A stretch of DNA of 50,225 nt from Bacillota bacterium (GCA_023433505.1 JAEZCO010000074.1:1-50225), one strand, 5' to 3'; shown: positions 41,254 to 49,695, counted from the first letter of the stretch. The notes: generated from the letters alone by a model not told the origin. Program-made: numbers and translations.

Positions 41254-41508
41254 TTACCCGACACAAGCCAGAAAGCTTACGATATCGTTTTCATCCACAA
41301 CCTGCTGAATGATCAGCTCATCCCTGGGAAACTGGCTGACGGCAAATTTCAGCGCATTTTCCATTGTGTCGAAGACGCCTTTGATGGACTCCTTGTGAAT
41401 GACAACGAATTTCCCTTTATATAAATCATTTTTAAGCAATTCATCAATAACCTTTTCAAAGTAAGCAAGGTTTATAACCTGGGCCTTGCTGAAAGATTGT
41501 TCGGCCAT
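41254..41508 (-). CDS. 84-residue partner protein of the retropepsin-like gene
   Basis: A small soluble protein (LLKNDLYKGKFVVIHKESIK, then ENALKFAVSQFPRDELIIQQ) with the beta-beta-alpha pattern that I associate with DUF5678-like proteins, found next to retropepsin-like genes. It could be a substrate, an inhibitor or a subunit. GGAGGGAGC lies upstream of the ATG. The downstream protease-like gene starts within 4 bp of its stop. Confidence 0.65.
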   Translation of the reverse strand: MAEQSFSKAQVINLAYFEKVIDELLKNDLYKGKFVVIHKESIKGVFDTMENALKFAVSQFPRDELIIQQVVDENDIVSFLACVG

Positions 41509-41687
41509 ATTCGCTCCCTCCTACACCAGCTATCTATATTATTAATATATCTTACACATTTTGTCAAGCAATATCAATATCCGTCCTATAATATGTATAT
41601 GCAGCGGACTTGCGCAGCGTTCTTCTACAATTCGTTACTTATATTATACCATATGGGACATGACTTAAACCGTCAAACCTTTTTCCA

Positions 41688-42287
41688 TCACATTTTCGCG
41701 GTGTTTTCCGACCGGCATATGAGGAGCGTACATGTTCTGTAGACGATTTTTGATACGATAGGCGGCAAAAAAGTAAAAAGCACCAGCAAGGTAGAACCAT
41801 AGACCGGATCATACCAGCTCAGGTAAGTAAACGGCCCGCCAATGGCAAATACCCATACTGCAAAGGAAAAAAATGAAACAATGATCTGGTCCCATGCAGG
41901 CTTTTTTATCACACCTGTTTCTTCAGCCTTTTCCGATGTTACAGCCCATATATAAAAGGGAGTAACCAGCAGCAGGAATAAAAAGACTGCCCAAAAGAAC
42001 AATCCGGTAACTTTATCAGAGGATCTTAAAATACCGTCCAGAAACAGGTAGGCTGCGACAATCTCGGAGGGTATGTACTTCAAAACCTGTTCGATATAAT
42101 TGTCAGGCCTGGGTATAGGTGCCTCCTTGCCTTGTTCTTCCGTCGACAGATAATAGGTCGTACTTTCTACCGCAGTCTGGGGGCTGTCTTTCTGTTTATC
42201 CTTTGAGAATAACCTTATGAGAGGAATTAGAAGAAAATCAAGACCGGATTTTAAATTGACTGTCCTGCGTATGATCCTGCGTCCCAT
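41688..42287 (-). CDS. Membrane protein of unknown function
   Basis: A 199-residue protein with a basic N-terminus and a cytoplasmic segment of about 60 residues (EEQGKEAPIPRPDNYIEQVL), followed by about four membrane segments (EIVAAYLFLDGI, GLFFWAVFLFLLLVTPFYIW, IIVSFFSFAVWVFAIGG, TLLVLFTFLPPIV). No family is recognised. AGGAGG lies upstream of the ATG. It is isolated between the 84-aa gene and the divergent phosphoesterase. Confidence 0.65.
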   Translation of the reverse strand: MGRRIIRRTVNLKSGLDFLLIPLIRLFSKDKQKDSPQTAVESTTYYLSTEEQGKEAPIPRPDNYIEQVLKYIPSEIVAAYLFLDGILRSSDKVTGLFFWAVFLFLLLVTPFYIWAVTSEKAEETGVIKKPAWDQIIVSFFSFAVWVFAIGGPFTYLSWYDPVYGSTLLVLFTFLPPIVSKIVYRTCTLLICRSENTAKM

Positions 42288-42406
42288 TTACTACCTCCTG
42301 AAATACGCTATTTAGTATATTCTACCATATCGTACAGGAAAATGAAATACAGAAATATTGCTCCATCTGATTATTTGTTTTTTATGGAGGAATTCGTCAA
42401 ATTCAC

Positions 42407-42435
42407 TTGATGATACTTCAGGCAATTGATATATT
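42407..42435 (+). promoter_or_regulatory. Metallophosphoesterase gene promoter
   Basis: TTGATG and TATATT with 17-nt spacing; transcription would start near 42442, just before the leader hairpin. Confidence 0.65.
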
Positions 42436-42445
42436 ATAAAGGATA

Positions 42446-42497
42446 GAGGACACGCCCTTTAAGTTTGGGGTAATCCGTGTAAGGCGGGAATGTCCTC
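42446..42497 (+). promoter_or_regulatory. 5' leader hairpin, function unknown
   Basis: GAGGACA (42446-42452) pairs with TGTCCTC (42491-42497), with an inner GCC/GGC stem; TTTTG follows. It begins within a few bases of the predicted transcription start. It fits no riboswitch class I know, and it may be an attenuator or an mRNA-stabilising stem. Confidence 0.4.
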
Positions 42498-42535
42498 TTT
42501 TGAAAATGAAAACAGCCTCAGATGGGAGAATATCA

Positions 42536-43339
42536 ATGAGTGTCTTTTTAATAATCCTTGCAGTCATTATTTTGTTGTCAATTTATATGTATATAGAAGC
42601 CGGATGGCTAAAGGTATCCAGAATCAATTTTACAAAAAGCAGTTTAGGTCTGAAGGTACTCCATATCTCCGACATCCATATCAATCTGCTGAGAATCCGC
42701 GCAGAAAAGGTAAAAGAGGTAATCCGGCAGGAAAACCCCGACATAATACTCCTGACAGGGGATTTCATAGAAAAACCGGTACAGACCTCGGTGTTTCTGG
42801 ATTTTTTACAAAAGATCAAACAGAACAATAAAACCTATTTGTGTCTGGGCAATCATGATTACAAGGCGTATAAGGATAAAAACGACGGTCTGGAGACCTT
42901 TATCAGGGAAATCAGAAGCCACCATGCGGAAGTATTGATCAACAGCTCCGTACATTTTGAAAAGAATTCTGTGAAATATGATCTGATTGGCATCGACGAC
43001 CTCCGTGAAGGCAAACCGGATGTTGAAAAAGCCCTTGCCGGCTGTTCTCCGTCGTCAACAAAAATTGCTTTCAGCCATAATCCCGACCTTGTGCTTCAGC
43101 TGTCCAGAAAGCATGCGGATTACTTTTTCTGCGGTCATTTCCACGGAGGACAGATTTGGGCGCCTTTCAACCTGGAATTTATACTGCTGCGCAAGGACAA
43201 GCTTTGTAAAAACGGCATCAAACGCGGGCTTCACAAAATCAACGGAATTAATGCCTACCTTAACAGGGGTCTTGGAAATGTTGTGGTCCCGATGCGTTTC
43301 CTTTCCAGGCCTGAAATATCAATTTACACTATACCCTAA
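42536..43339 (+). CDS. Membrane-anchored metallophosphoesterase
   Basis: A 267-residue calcineurin-type phosphoesterase. An N-terminal helix (SVFLIILAVIILLSIYMYI) is followed by all metal motifs: HISDIHINLL (DxH), LLTGDFIE (GD), CLGNHDY (GNHD), FSHNPD and CGHFHGGQIW (GHxHGGQ). The set resembles YaeI-type enzymes, some of which act on lipid-linked phosphates. Substrate unknown. The ATG at 42536 follows GGGAGA; an ATG 12 codons upstream is possible. It converges on pgi with a shared terminator. Confidence 0.88.
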   Translation: MSVFLIILAVIILLSIYMYIEAGWLKVSRINFTKSSLGLKVLHISDIHINLLRIRAEKVKEVIRQENPDIILLTGDFIEKPVQTSVFLDFLQKIKQNNKTYLCLGNHDYKAYKDKNDGLETFIREIRSHHAEVLINSSVHFEKNSVKYDLIGIDDLREGKPDVEKALAGCSPSSTKIAFSHNPDLVLQLSRKHADYFFCGHFHGGQIWAPFNLEFILLRKDKLCKNGIKRGLHKINGINAYLNRGLGNVVVPMRFLSRPEISIYTIP

Positions 43340-43424
43340 AAGCATCACTGATCAGTTATCGGTAGTTTTTGCGGCTGTATTGCCTGCGCTCAGGATGACA
43401 CAGATAAAGTATTCATTAAAGCTT

Positions 43425-43468
43425 CAAAGGGGCCAATCCTCTCCCATTGAAGAAGCTTGGCCCCTTTG
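43425..43468. terminator. Bidirectional terminator between phosphoesterase and pgi
   Basis: Twelve-base arms CAAAGGGGCCAA and TTGGCCCCTTTG flank a 20-nt loop; T-rich sequence follows on the plus strand. It lies between convergent genes. Confidence 0.75.
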
Positions 43469-43497
43469 CTTTACTTTTACCGTTTATTTTCTATAGC

Positions 43498-44844
43498 CTA
43501 CAGTCTGCTTTCCAGCTGTTTTCTTTCAGCTTCGTATCCGGGCTTGCCCAAAAGCGCAAACATATTTTTCTTATATGCTTCAACGCCGGGCTGGTCAAAG
43601 GGGTTGACCCCCAGCAGGTATCCGCTGATTCCGCAGGCCTTTTCGAAGAAATATACCAGATTCCCAAACCAATAGCTGTCGATTTCGGGAATGTTCAAGA
43701 TCAGATTGGGGACTCCGCCATCGGTATGCGCCAGCAGAGTGCCCTGCATAGCCTTTTTGTTCACCTGGTCGATATCCATGCCCGTAAGGAAATTCAGTCC
43801 ATCCAGATTATCCTTGTCTTCTTTTATTATAAGGCTTTTCCTAGCCTTCTCCACATTTAAAACAGTTTCAAATATGTTTCTCAGCCCGTCCTGAACATAT
43901 TGTCCCATGGAGTGCAGATCTGTAGTGAAATCAACGCCTGCCGGGAAAATACCCTTCTGGTCCTTGCCTTCACTCTCTCCGTAAAGCTGCTTCCACCATT
44001 CGGTAACAAAGTGCAGCGAGGGCTCATAATTCACCATGATTTCCACAGTTTTGCCCTTGGCATACAAAGCATTCCTGGCGGCTGCATACCTGTAGCAGTC
44101 ATTCTGAGCCGGATCGGGATTTTTGTAAAGCTCATAGGCATCCTGGGCTCCCTGCATCATCCGGTCCACATCGATTCCTGCCACTGCAATGGGCAGCAGC
44201 CCTACGGCAGTCAGTACGGAATACCTTCCGCCCACATCGTCGGGGATCACAAAGCTCTCGTATTTTTCTTCATCCGCCAGCTTCTTAAGCGCTCCCCTGG
44301 CTTTGTCCGTAGTGGCATAAATCCTGGCTGCCGCCTCTTTCTTGCCATATTTGTTTTCCATGTATTCGCGGAAAATCCTGAAGGCCAGAGCAGGCTCAGT
44401 GGTCGTTCCTGATTTGGAAATAACATTTACCGAGATATCCTTGTCCTTTATCAGCTCAAGAAGCTCAACAATATAGGAGGAGCTTATATTGTTGCCTACG
44501 AAATAGATTTCAGGGGTTTTTCTTGCCGACTTCGGAAGCATGTTGTAAAAGGAATGCGAAAGCGCTTCAATGGCTGCGCGCGCCCCAAGATAAGACCCGC
44601 CGATACCGATGACAATCAATACCTCGGAATCCGCTTTTATTTTTTCGGCAGCAGCCTTTATCCGGCTGAATTCGGCTTTATCATAGTTTACGGGCAAATC
44701 CACCCATCCCAGAAAATCACTGCCCGCGCCTGTTTTATTGTGAAGCATGTCGTGGGCGGATTTTACGAAGCTATCCAGATATGCTATTTCATGCTCCTTG
44801 ACGAACATATTTGCTTTTGAATAATCGAATTTAAGCTTTTGCAT
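43498..44844 (-). CDS. pgi: Glucose-6-phosphate isomerase
   Basis: A 448-residue glycolytic enzyme that interconverts glucose-6- and fructose-6-phosphate; fructose-6-phosphate also feeds GlmS. The SIS-type sugar-binding part shows VIGIGGSYLGARAAIEAL and NVISKSGTTTEPALAFRIF. DDVGGRYSVLTAVGLLP precedes the catalytic Glu region, and QGTLLAHTDGGVPN and PGVEAYKKNMFALL follow. The length fits the bacterial short form. The ATG at 44844 has GGAGGAAATAAA; upstream codons to 44925 overlap its own promoter and are rejected. Confidence 0.96.
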   Translation of the reverse strand: MQKLKFDYSKANMFVKEHEIAYLDSFVKSAHDMLHNKTGAGSDFLGWVDLPVNYDKAEFSRIKAAAEKIKADSEVLIVIGIGGSYLGARAAIEALSHSFYNMLPKSARKTPEIYFVGNNISSSYIVELLELIKDKDISVNVISKSGTTTEPALAFRIFREYMENKYGKKEAAARIYATTDKARGALKKLADEEKYESFVIPDDVGGRYSVLTAVGLLPIAVAGIDVDRMMQGAQDAYELYKNPDPAQNDCYRYAAARNALYAKGKTVEIMVNYEPSLHFVTEWWKQLYGESEGKDQKGIFPAGVDFTTDLHSMGQYVQDGLRNIFETVLNVEKARKSLIIKEDKDNLDGLNFLTGMDIDQVNKKAMQGTLLAHTDGGVPNLILNIPEIDSYWFGNLVYFFEKACGISGYLLGVNPFDQPGVEAYKKNMFALLGKPGYEAERKQLESRL

Positions 44845-44875
44845 TTTATTTCCTCCAGTATAATATTTCCTGTGA

Positions 44876-44904
44876 ATTATATCAAATAAGGATGATTTAT
44901 TCAA
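44876..44904 (-). promoter_or_regulatory. pgi promoter
   Basis: TTGAAT and TATAAT with 17-nt spacing on the minus strand, about 30 bp upstream of the pgi ATG. Confidence 0.7.
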
Positions 44905-44929
44905 TACCGCATACTTCCGCGTCAATTCC

Positions 44930-45094
44930 TTATTTTAACCCCAGTCGGATTAATTTATAATACTGGTATACAAGCCGGTCCAGCTCGTGCTTTATGGATT
45001 TGATCCTTTCCTTGTCGTCACTGTTCTCCCTTACCAGGGAATCCAGCATGGAATTTTTCTGAATTATTTCTTTTCTGAGTTCTTCGCAATTCAT
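44930..45094 (-). CDS. Spo0E-like sporulation regulatory peptide (divergent)
   Basis: A 54-residue helical peptide (MNCEELRKEIIQKNSMLDSL, then KHELDRLVYQYYKLIRLGLK). Two helices with LD near the end, followed by Leu-Val and YY, match the Spo0E layout, whose members dephosphorylate Spo0A~P. The usual SQELD signature reads KHELD here, so activity is uncertain. AAAGGAG lies 7 nt before the ATG. It lies just upstream of pgi and could be co-transcribed or have its own promoter. Confidence 0.6.
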   Translation of the reverse strand: MNCEELRKEIIQKNSMLDSLVRENSDDKERIKSIKHELDRLVYQYYKLIRLGLK

Positions 45095-45098
45095 TCAT

Positions 45099-45543
45099 AT
45101 ACTCCTTTACAAACTAGAAGACTTTACAGCGTCAAGCCCTTGCCGCTTTTGGCAACTGACCTTCCGGACGATACCTCTCTCGATTCCTGCTTACAAATTC
45201 AATTCATCAATCCCGGAATTTGAATTTATTGACAAAAACGAGCTATCCGCTATAACTAATTTATGTATAAAAAGAACAGCTTCATCCATATGCAAATTTG
45301 ATATTGACTTGTCTCATTGAGCCGGTTTCAATACATTGCCGGTCAATAGTCATTATATTATAGAATTCTAATATTTGTCTACATTTCTATTATATGTAAT
45401 ATTATTGTAATATTTCTATATCCCGTTTATGACAAACACTCACAGTTATTTCTATTTCAAGAATTAATTTTAAGGTAATAAAATTTAATTTCTGTAAAAG
45501 ATATTAGTGAAAGTCAATACGATAAAAAAGGAAGGTGAGAAAA
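45099..45543. other. AT-rich intergenic region without a gene
   Basis: A gap of about 445 bp between the Spo0E-like gene and sasp. It is very AT-rich between 45340 and 45500. No gene is seen. A weak forespore-type promoter match (GTAATA, then ATATTA about 20 nt on) lies near 45474-45507; it is too weak to call. Confidence 0.4.
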
Positions 45544-45765
45544 ATGTCAAGACCGAAAACTCCATTGGTAGCGGATTCAAGATCAGCGCTGACAAAGTTT
45601 AAAATGGAATGCGCACAGGAAATAGGACGCACCCAGTTTACGAAGGAAAATAACGACCATTATAAGGGTGATCTTACCGCAAAGCAGAACGGAAGCGAAG
45701 GCGGACCCATAGGCGGACAAATGGTCAAGAAGATGATCGCCATGGCTGAAAATCAGATGAAATAA
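45544..45765 (+). CDS. Small acid-soluble spore protein, alpha/beta type
   Basis: A 73-residue DNA-binding spore protein. The family pattern is clear: ALTKFKMECAQEIGRTQF (germination protease site region, with the usual EIA written ECA), then YKGDLTAKQNGSEGG, GGQMVKKMIAMAENQ. It coats spore DNA and protects it from UV and peroxide. The ATG at 45544 follows GGAAGGTGAG. It is probably made in the forespore, although no convincing SigG promoter is seen. It marks the organism as a spore former. Confidence 0.93.
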   Translation: MSRPKTPLVADSRSALTKFKMECAQEIGRTQFTKENNDHYKGDLTAKQNGSEGGPIGGQMVKKMIAMAENQMK

Positions 45766-45826
45766 AAAGGCTTGCGCAGCAAGCGCGAGACCTTTGGCGA
45801 TCGGGCTTTGGCCCAACGCCGATAAT

Positions 45827-45868
45827 AAAAAAAACGGTTTCTAAAAATTTTTAGAAACCGTTTTTTTT
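45827..45868. terminator. Bidirectional terminator between sasp and oxidoreductase
   Basis: A perfect palindrome CGGTTTCTAAAAA/TTTTTAGAAACCG (45835-45860) flanked by A8 and T8. It can serve both convergent genes. Confidence 0.88.
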
Positions 45869-45873
45869 ATTAT

Positions 45874-46977
45874 TTAATCCACTTCTCCCGGAATCAGGTT
45901 TAGTGGCAAGGCAGCCGGCCTTTCACATTTTTCCGTAATGGTATAATGCTTTCCGTCCCTTGATGCATCATGGAAACCGTGCATGATGTCCAGAACGTGC
46001 ATTGCCAGCTGGCCGCTGGCCCTGTTGGTCCTTCCGTTTCGCAGCGCATACGCCATATCGCATACACCAAGGCCTCTGCTGTTTTCCGCATATCCATGGG
46101 TCAGAGGGATCTCTTTCCATTCAGCGGCATCATGCCTTCTGACAAGCACCGGCCCGTCGAAACAATTGGGATCGGGAACACTCATGGAGCCTTCGGTACC
46201 GTAAATTTCAATTCGCGGAAGGTTTGCATGCCATACGTCGAAGCTTGTGATAATTGTCCCTACGGCGCCATTTTCAAAATCCATAACCCCTGCTATATGG
46301 GTGGGAGTGTCAACGGTTATTTTTGTGCCGTATTTGGGAGCGCTGGTAATTGTCCTTTCATCGAAGGTAGCTCTGGCGGAGCCTGTAACCTTGGCAACAG
46401 GGCCTATAAGATTCACTAGAGCCGTCAGATAATACGGCCCCATGTCAAACATTGGCCCGCCCCCGACTTTATAGTAAAATTCCGGATCAGGATGCCAGCT
46501 TTCATGGCCGTGACAGGTCATAAAAGCCGTTGCCGCCACCGGTTTGCCTATCCAGCCGTCGTCAATAAGCTTCCGGCAGGTCTGTATCCCACCGCCCAAA
46601 AAAGTGTCGGGAGCGCATCCTACCAGCAGTCCCTTAGCCCTTGCAAACTCCAGCATCTTCCTTCCATCCTCCCGGGTGATTGCCAGAGGTTTTTCAACAT
46701 GTACGTTCTTTCCCGCTTCCAGGACAGCCATATTTACTTCGGCATGGGCCACAGGTATTGTAAGATTGATCACGATTTCGATTTCCGGATTGGAAAGCAG
46801 GTCTTTTACCGAGCATGCTTCCGGTATCCCGAATTCCGCCGCTTTAGCCTCAGCCCTGGACATATCCAGATCGGCGACTGCCACAACGTCAAGGGCTTTA
46901 AATACCTGCGTACAGTTTTTCAAATATATACTGCTTATATTTCCGCAGCCTATGATTCCGGTTTTTACTCTTTTCAT
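45874..46977 (-). CDS. Gfo/Idh/MocA-family oxidoreductase
   Basis: A 367-residue NAD(P)-dependent sugar or inositol dehydrogenase-type enzyme. The Rossmann loop is GIIGCGNISSIYLK at the start, VHVEKPLAITREDGRKML near 90-107 carries the EKP motif, and YKVGGGPMFDMGPYYLTAL is the C-terminal substrate-domain signature. Substrate unknown. It lies 52 bp downstream of a ThuA gene and beyond that a LacI repressor, so a sugar-catabolic unit is likely. Confidence 0.93.
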   Translation of the reverse strand: MKRVKTGIIGCGNISSIYLKNCTQVFKALDVVAVADLDMSRAEAKAAEFGIPEACSVKDLLSNPEIEIVINLTIPVAHAEVNMAVLEAGKNVHVEKPLAITREDGRKMLEFARAKGLLVGCAPDTFLGGGIQTCRKLIDDGWIGKPVAATAFMTCHGHESWHPDPEFYYKVGGGPMFDMGPYYLTALVNLIGPVAKVTGSARATFDERTITSAPKYGTKITVDTPTHIAGVMDFENGAVGTIITSFDVWHANLPRIEIYGTEGSMSVPDPNCFDGPVLVRRHDAAEWKEIPLTHGYAENSRGLGVCDMAYALRNGRTNRASGQLAMHVLDIMHGFHDASRDGKHYTITEKCERPAALPLNLIPGEVD

Positions 46978-47029
46978 AATACTATACTCTCCGTAAAATA
47001 TTTTATGGTTTTATTATCACTTCAAAAGA

Positions 47030-47716
47030 TCATTTCCCAGGCTGCGCCGCTATATCCTTGCCCTCTGCGGCCCACAAGAAGCCGCGCCTTATGGTTTCAA
47101 GGGCCGGCCCCTTGTCAACCACATCCGCATGATGGCCAAGAGAAGTGTAAAACACTCTGCCCTTCCCCCATCTTTTTGTCCATATTACCGGCACATCCAC
47201 CTGCCGGTTGGAAGAATGATACCCATCAGCCACAGGAAAACGCGTAGTAGCAAGAACTTCAATCGCAGGGTCGACATGGACATAATACTGCTCGCTTTTG
47301 ACGGTAAAGTCTTCAATTCCCTCCACAATGGGGCTTGATCCGTTTTTTATATTTACCGTATACTCAACCCCGTCGCCGCCTGGATGAGATACCCACTGAC
47401 CGCCGGTCATAAACTGCCAATCCACGTCTTCACGAAAAGCATCGCACATACCTCCGTGGCATCCCGCGATCCCTACACCCGATGCTACCGCTTCCAATAC
47501 AGGTGTTACCTGCTCATGCTTAATTTTGCCCATTGTCCATACCGGTACGATTAAATGGAGCGCTTTGAGCTTCTCTGCATCCAGAAAGGAATCCAATGTA
47601 TCGGAGATCTCTACAGAGAATCCGTTTTCCTCCAGCATTTTTTTGAAGACCTCCGACACCTGAACCGGTTCATGTCCGTCCCAGCCGCCTTGTACGATTA
47701 AAACATTCTTTCCCAT
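47030..47716 (-). CDS. ThuA-domain protein
   Basis: A 228-residue protein of the ThuA/trehalose-utilization family with a glutamine amidotransferase-like fold. VLIVQGGWDGHEPVQVSEVF starts the fold, GVGIAGCHGGMCDAF carries a Cys/His pair at the nucleophile-elbow position, and GKGRVFYTSLGHHADV near the C-terminus matches the conserved histidine strand. The biochemical role is unknown; related proteins are linked to 3-keto sugar metabolism. It is followed closely by the Gfo/Idh/MocA oxidoreductase, fitting joint sugar oxidation. Confidence 0.9.
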   Translation of the reverse strand: MGKNVLIVQGGWDGHEPVQVSEVFKKMLEENGFSVEISDTLDSFLDAEKLKALHLIVPVWTMGKIKHEQVTPVLEAVASGVGIAGCHGGMCDAFREDVDWQFMTGGQWVSHPGGDGVEYTVNIKNGSSPIVEGIEDFTVKSEQYYVHVDPAIEVLATTRFPVADGYHSSNRQVDVPVIWTKRWGKGRVFYTSLGHHADVVDKGPALETIRRGFLWAAEGKDIAAQPGK

Positions 47717-47830
47717 TTCAGCCCTTCTTTCTTTTTATTATTATTTCTATAAACCTCTAAGGACGAGATTCCTGCACTATTACCCCTTCCGGGAACTGCA
47801 CCGGAAAAGCCGGATTTCTTTACCCGTTAT

Positions 47831-47966
47831 AACGAGGCTGGCCGCAAATGTCCTGCATTTGCTGCTTGCCCATGCTTCCCGGACGGGAGATATGTTCACC
47901 GCCTGATCACCTATTCGGTACCCGCCGCCTTGTACAGAGGCGGAGGACATTTTTTGATGCCTCGTT
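47831..47966. repeat. Dispersed structured repeat R1, copy 3
   Basis: Closed by AACGAGGC (47831-47838) and GCCTCGTT (47959-47966), almost the same as copy 2. The apical hairpin is CCGCCT/AGGCGG where copy 2 has CCGCCT/AGGTGG, so pairing is kept. The right arm overlaps the last bases of the LacI gene including its stop codon. Confidence 0.85.
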
Positions 47967-49005
47967 ACAAGTACGGCAAAGCATTCTTGCTATTATTACC
48001 GGTAGACGCTCTCACGATCAATTCAGGCTTGATCAATACCTTGAAGCTGGCGGACTGTTCTCCTTTGATCCGTTTTATAAATTCTCCTGCGCATCTTTTG
48101 CCCATTTCAAAAAACGGAATGTGTACGGTGGTCAAAGCAGGCTGTACGATGGTTGAAATATCGGAATCGTCATAGCCGGCAATGGATATGTCTGCGGGGA
48201 TCTTCAACCCCTTTTCCGTGAATCCCTGGATCAATCCCGCCGCCATCCTGTCGTTGCCGGCGAATACAGCGGTTGGTTTTACACCGGACTTGAGAATATC
48301 GCCGCTTGCCCTGTAGCCGCTCTTTTTTCCATAGTTGCCCTGGAACACATTTCCGGGATCAAAAGGAAGATTACTTTCCGCCAGGGCCCTTTTATAGCCG
48401 GAAAGCCTGTCAATACTGTTGGTGTAGCTTTCCGGGCCATTGAGGAATGCAATCCGTCTGTGTCCAAGACCGATCAAATGCCTGACGGCATCATAGCTGC
48501 CCGCTTCATTATCAACATCGATATAGCTGATGTCTGAGCCTTCAATATAATTATTGACAAGGCAGAATTTATATCCTTTCTCCTGTAAGGCAAAAATGCC
48601 GGTGTCATTTCTACGGGTTCCCAGCAGTACGCACCCATCCACCTTCCCGCTTTTAAAATAGGCCGTATAATCGCAGATCCCCTTCTCGTCCGCTTTACAG
48701 AAAAAAAGCATGAGATTGTATCCGTTGTCTTCAAGGGCTTCGCCTATTCCGCTTAAAAGCTCTGAAAAGTAGTAGACCGAAAATATATGTACATTGGGTA
48801 TGTTCGGTATAATCACGCCGATATTGCCGCTTACGCCTTTTACAAAATTGCTGGCGATCTGGTTCGGGTGATAGTTAAGCTCCGCCGCTGCCCGTAAGAC
48901 AGCGTCCCTGGTTTTTTCCCCGACCGATTCCGGATTGTTGAATACTCTGGATACTGTTGCTCCCGATACACCCGCCTTCAAGGCAACGTCATTTCTATTA
49001 ACGAT
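47965..49005 (-). CDS. LacI-family transcriptional repressor with possible AUC start
   Basis: A 346-residue repressor if read from ATC at 49005. The helix-turn-helix begins NRNDVALKAGVSGATVSRVF; the sugar-binding half shows NIGVIIPNIPNVHIFSVYY, GTRRNDTGIFALQEKGY, HLIGLGHRRIAFLNGP and ISIAGYDDSDISTIVQPALT. A TTG at 48981 would delete most of the first DNA-binding helix. The ATG at 49009 is in another frame (one base off). GGGGGTGG is 5 nt before ATC. Two identical operators lie over its promoter, so it represses itself and probably the downstream ThuA and oxidoreductase genes. Confidence 0.85.
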   Translation of the reverse strand: MVNRNDVALKAGVSGATVSRVFNNPESVGEKTRDAVLRAAAELNYHPNQIASNFVKGVSGNIGVIIPNIPNVHIFSVYYFSELLSGIGEALEDNGYNLMLFFCKADEKGICDYTAYFKSGKVDGCVLLGTRRNDTGIFALQEKGYKFCLVNNYIEGSDISYIDVDNEAGSYDAVRHLIGLGHRRIAFLNGPESYTNSIDRLSGYKRALAESNLPFDPGNVFQGNYGKKSGYRASGDILKSGVKPTAVFAGNDRMAAGLIQGFTEKGLKIPADISIAGYDDSDISTIVQPALTTVHIPFFEMGKRCAGEFIKRIKGEQSASFKVLIKPELIVRASTGNNSKNALPYL

Positions 49006-49083
49006 TCATACCACCCCCTTGCCGGTCTGTGTAAATGCCGCTTTAGCTTCATTTTACGGCGCGTATTTCTGTTTGATCTATTT

Positions 49084-49098
49084 TTGTACACGTGTTCA
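49084..49098. promoter_or_regulatory. LacI-type operator O2
   Basis: TTGTACACGTGTTCA, with palindromic core ACACGTGT, identical to the copy at 49128-49142 and 44 bp from it. Confidence 0.75.
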
Positions 49099-49127
49099 TA
49101 CATCTCAAAAAAAATAATCGCCGAATT

Positions 49128-49142
49128 TTGTACACGTGTTCA
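49128..49142. promoter_or_regulatory. LacI-type operator O1
   Basis: TTGTACACGTGTTCA abutting the -10 element; identical to the copy at 49084-49098. Spacing of 44 bp equals about four helical turns, favouring cooperative looping. Confidence 0.8.
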
Positions 49143-49170
49143 TTATAGCTTGAATTCTTACCGAAGTCAA
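49142..49170 (-). promoter_or_regulatory. lacI promoter
   Basis: TTGACT and TATAAT with 17-nt spacing on the minus strand, followed immediately by operator O1. Confidence 0.85.
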
Positions 49171-49248
49171 GATCTGGGTAAAATATATTCAATGCATAAA
49201 CCTACTTTCCGCTTATTTTTTAATGCAAAGAAACGCAAGTACCGGCTT

Positions 49249-49695
49249 TCAACCAATCCTGACAACCGTTATTCCCTCTTTTTCCGCCAAACTGCAAAGC
49301 TTCTTATCTGAGCAGACCAAAAAGATATTCTCATAGCTGTCTTTCAAGTTTTTAGCCATTGCCAATTGAAGTGAGTCTATTGGTGAAATGTAGACCTTGT
49401 CCAGCATATCTGCAGCAGTTACTATATTTACCGATGATACCGGCTCTACTTTTATTATTCCATTAGCAATGTCACCAAAGAATTCACTTTTAATGGCATT
49501 GTAGATGGCAATGCTGATTTTTTTATCTACGTCAACCAGTCTTTTCAAATTTGAAATCATTTCTATCACAGATAAATTGGATACTACAAACAAACTCTCT
49601 TTTTCAAAAAGCAGATCCATTTGATCCGTCCCAGCCTCTTGAATATACCTTTTAAATAAGGCACTTGTATCTATGAAATGGCATGCTTTGCTCAT
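49249..49695 (-). CDS. PIN-domain toxin (VapC-like)
   Basis: A 148-residue PIN-domain nuclease. The first acidic residue lies in FIDTSALFKRY (Asp 9), with SVIEMISNLKR (Glu) and ISPIDSLQLAMAK and VCSDKKLCSLAEKEGI (later Asp residues) completing the acidic pocket. VapC-type toxins cut tRNA or rRNA. It overlaps the antitoxin gene by 4 bp, typical of toxin-antitoxin pairs. Confidence 0.87.
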   Translation of the reverse strand: MSKACHFIDTSALFKRYIQEAGTDQMDLLFEKESLFVVSNLSVIEMISNLKRLVDVDKKISIAIYNAIKSEFFGDIANGIIKVEPVSSVNIVTAADMLDKVYISPIDSLQLAMAKNLKDSYENIFLVCSDKKLCSLAEKEGITVVRIG

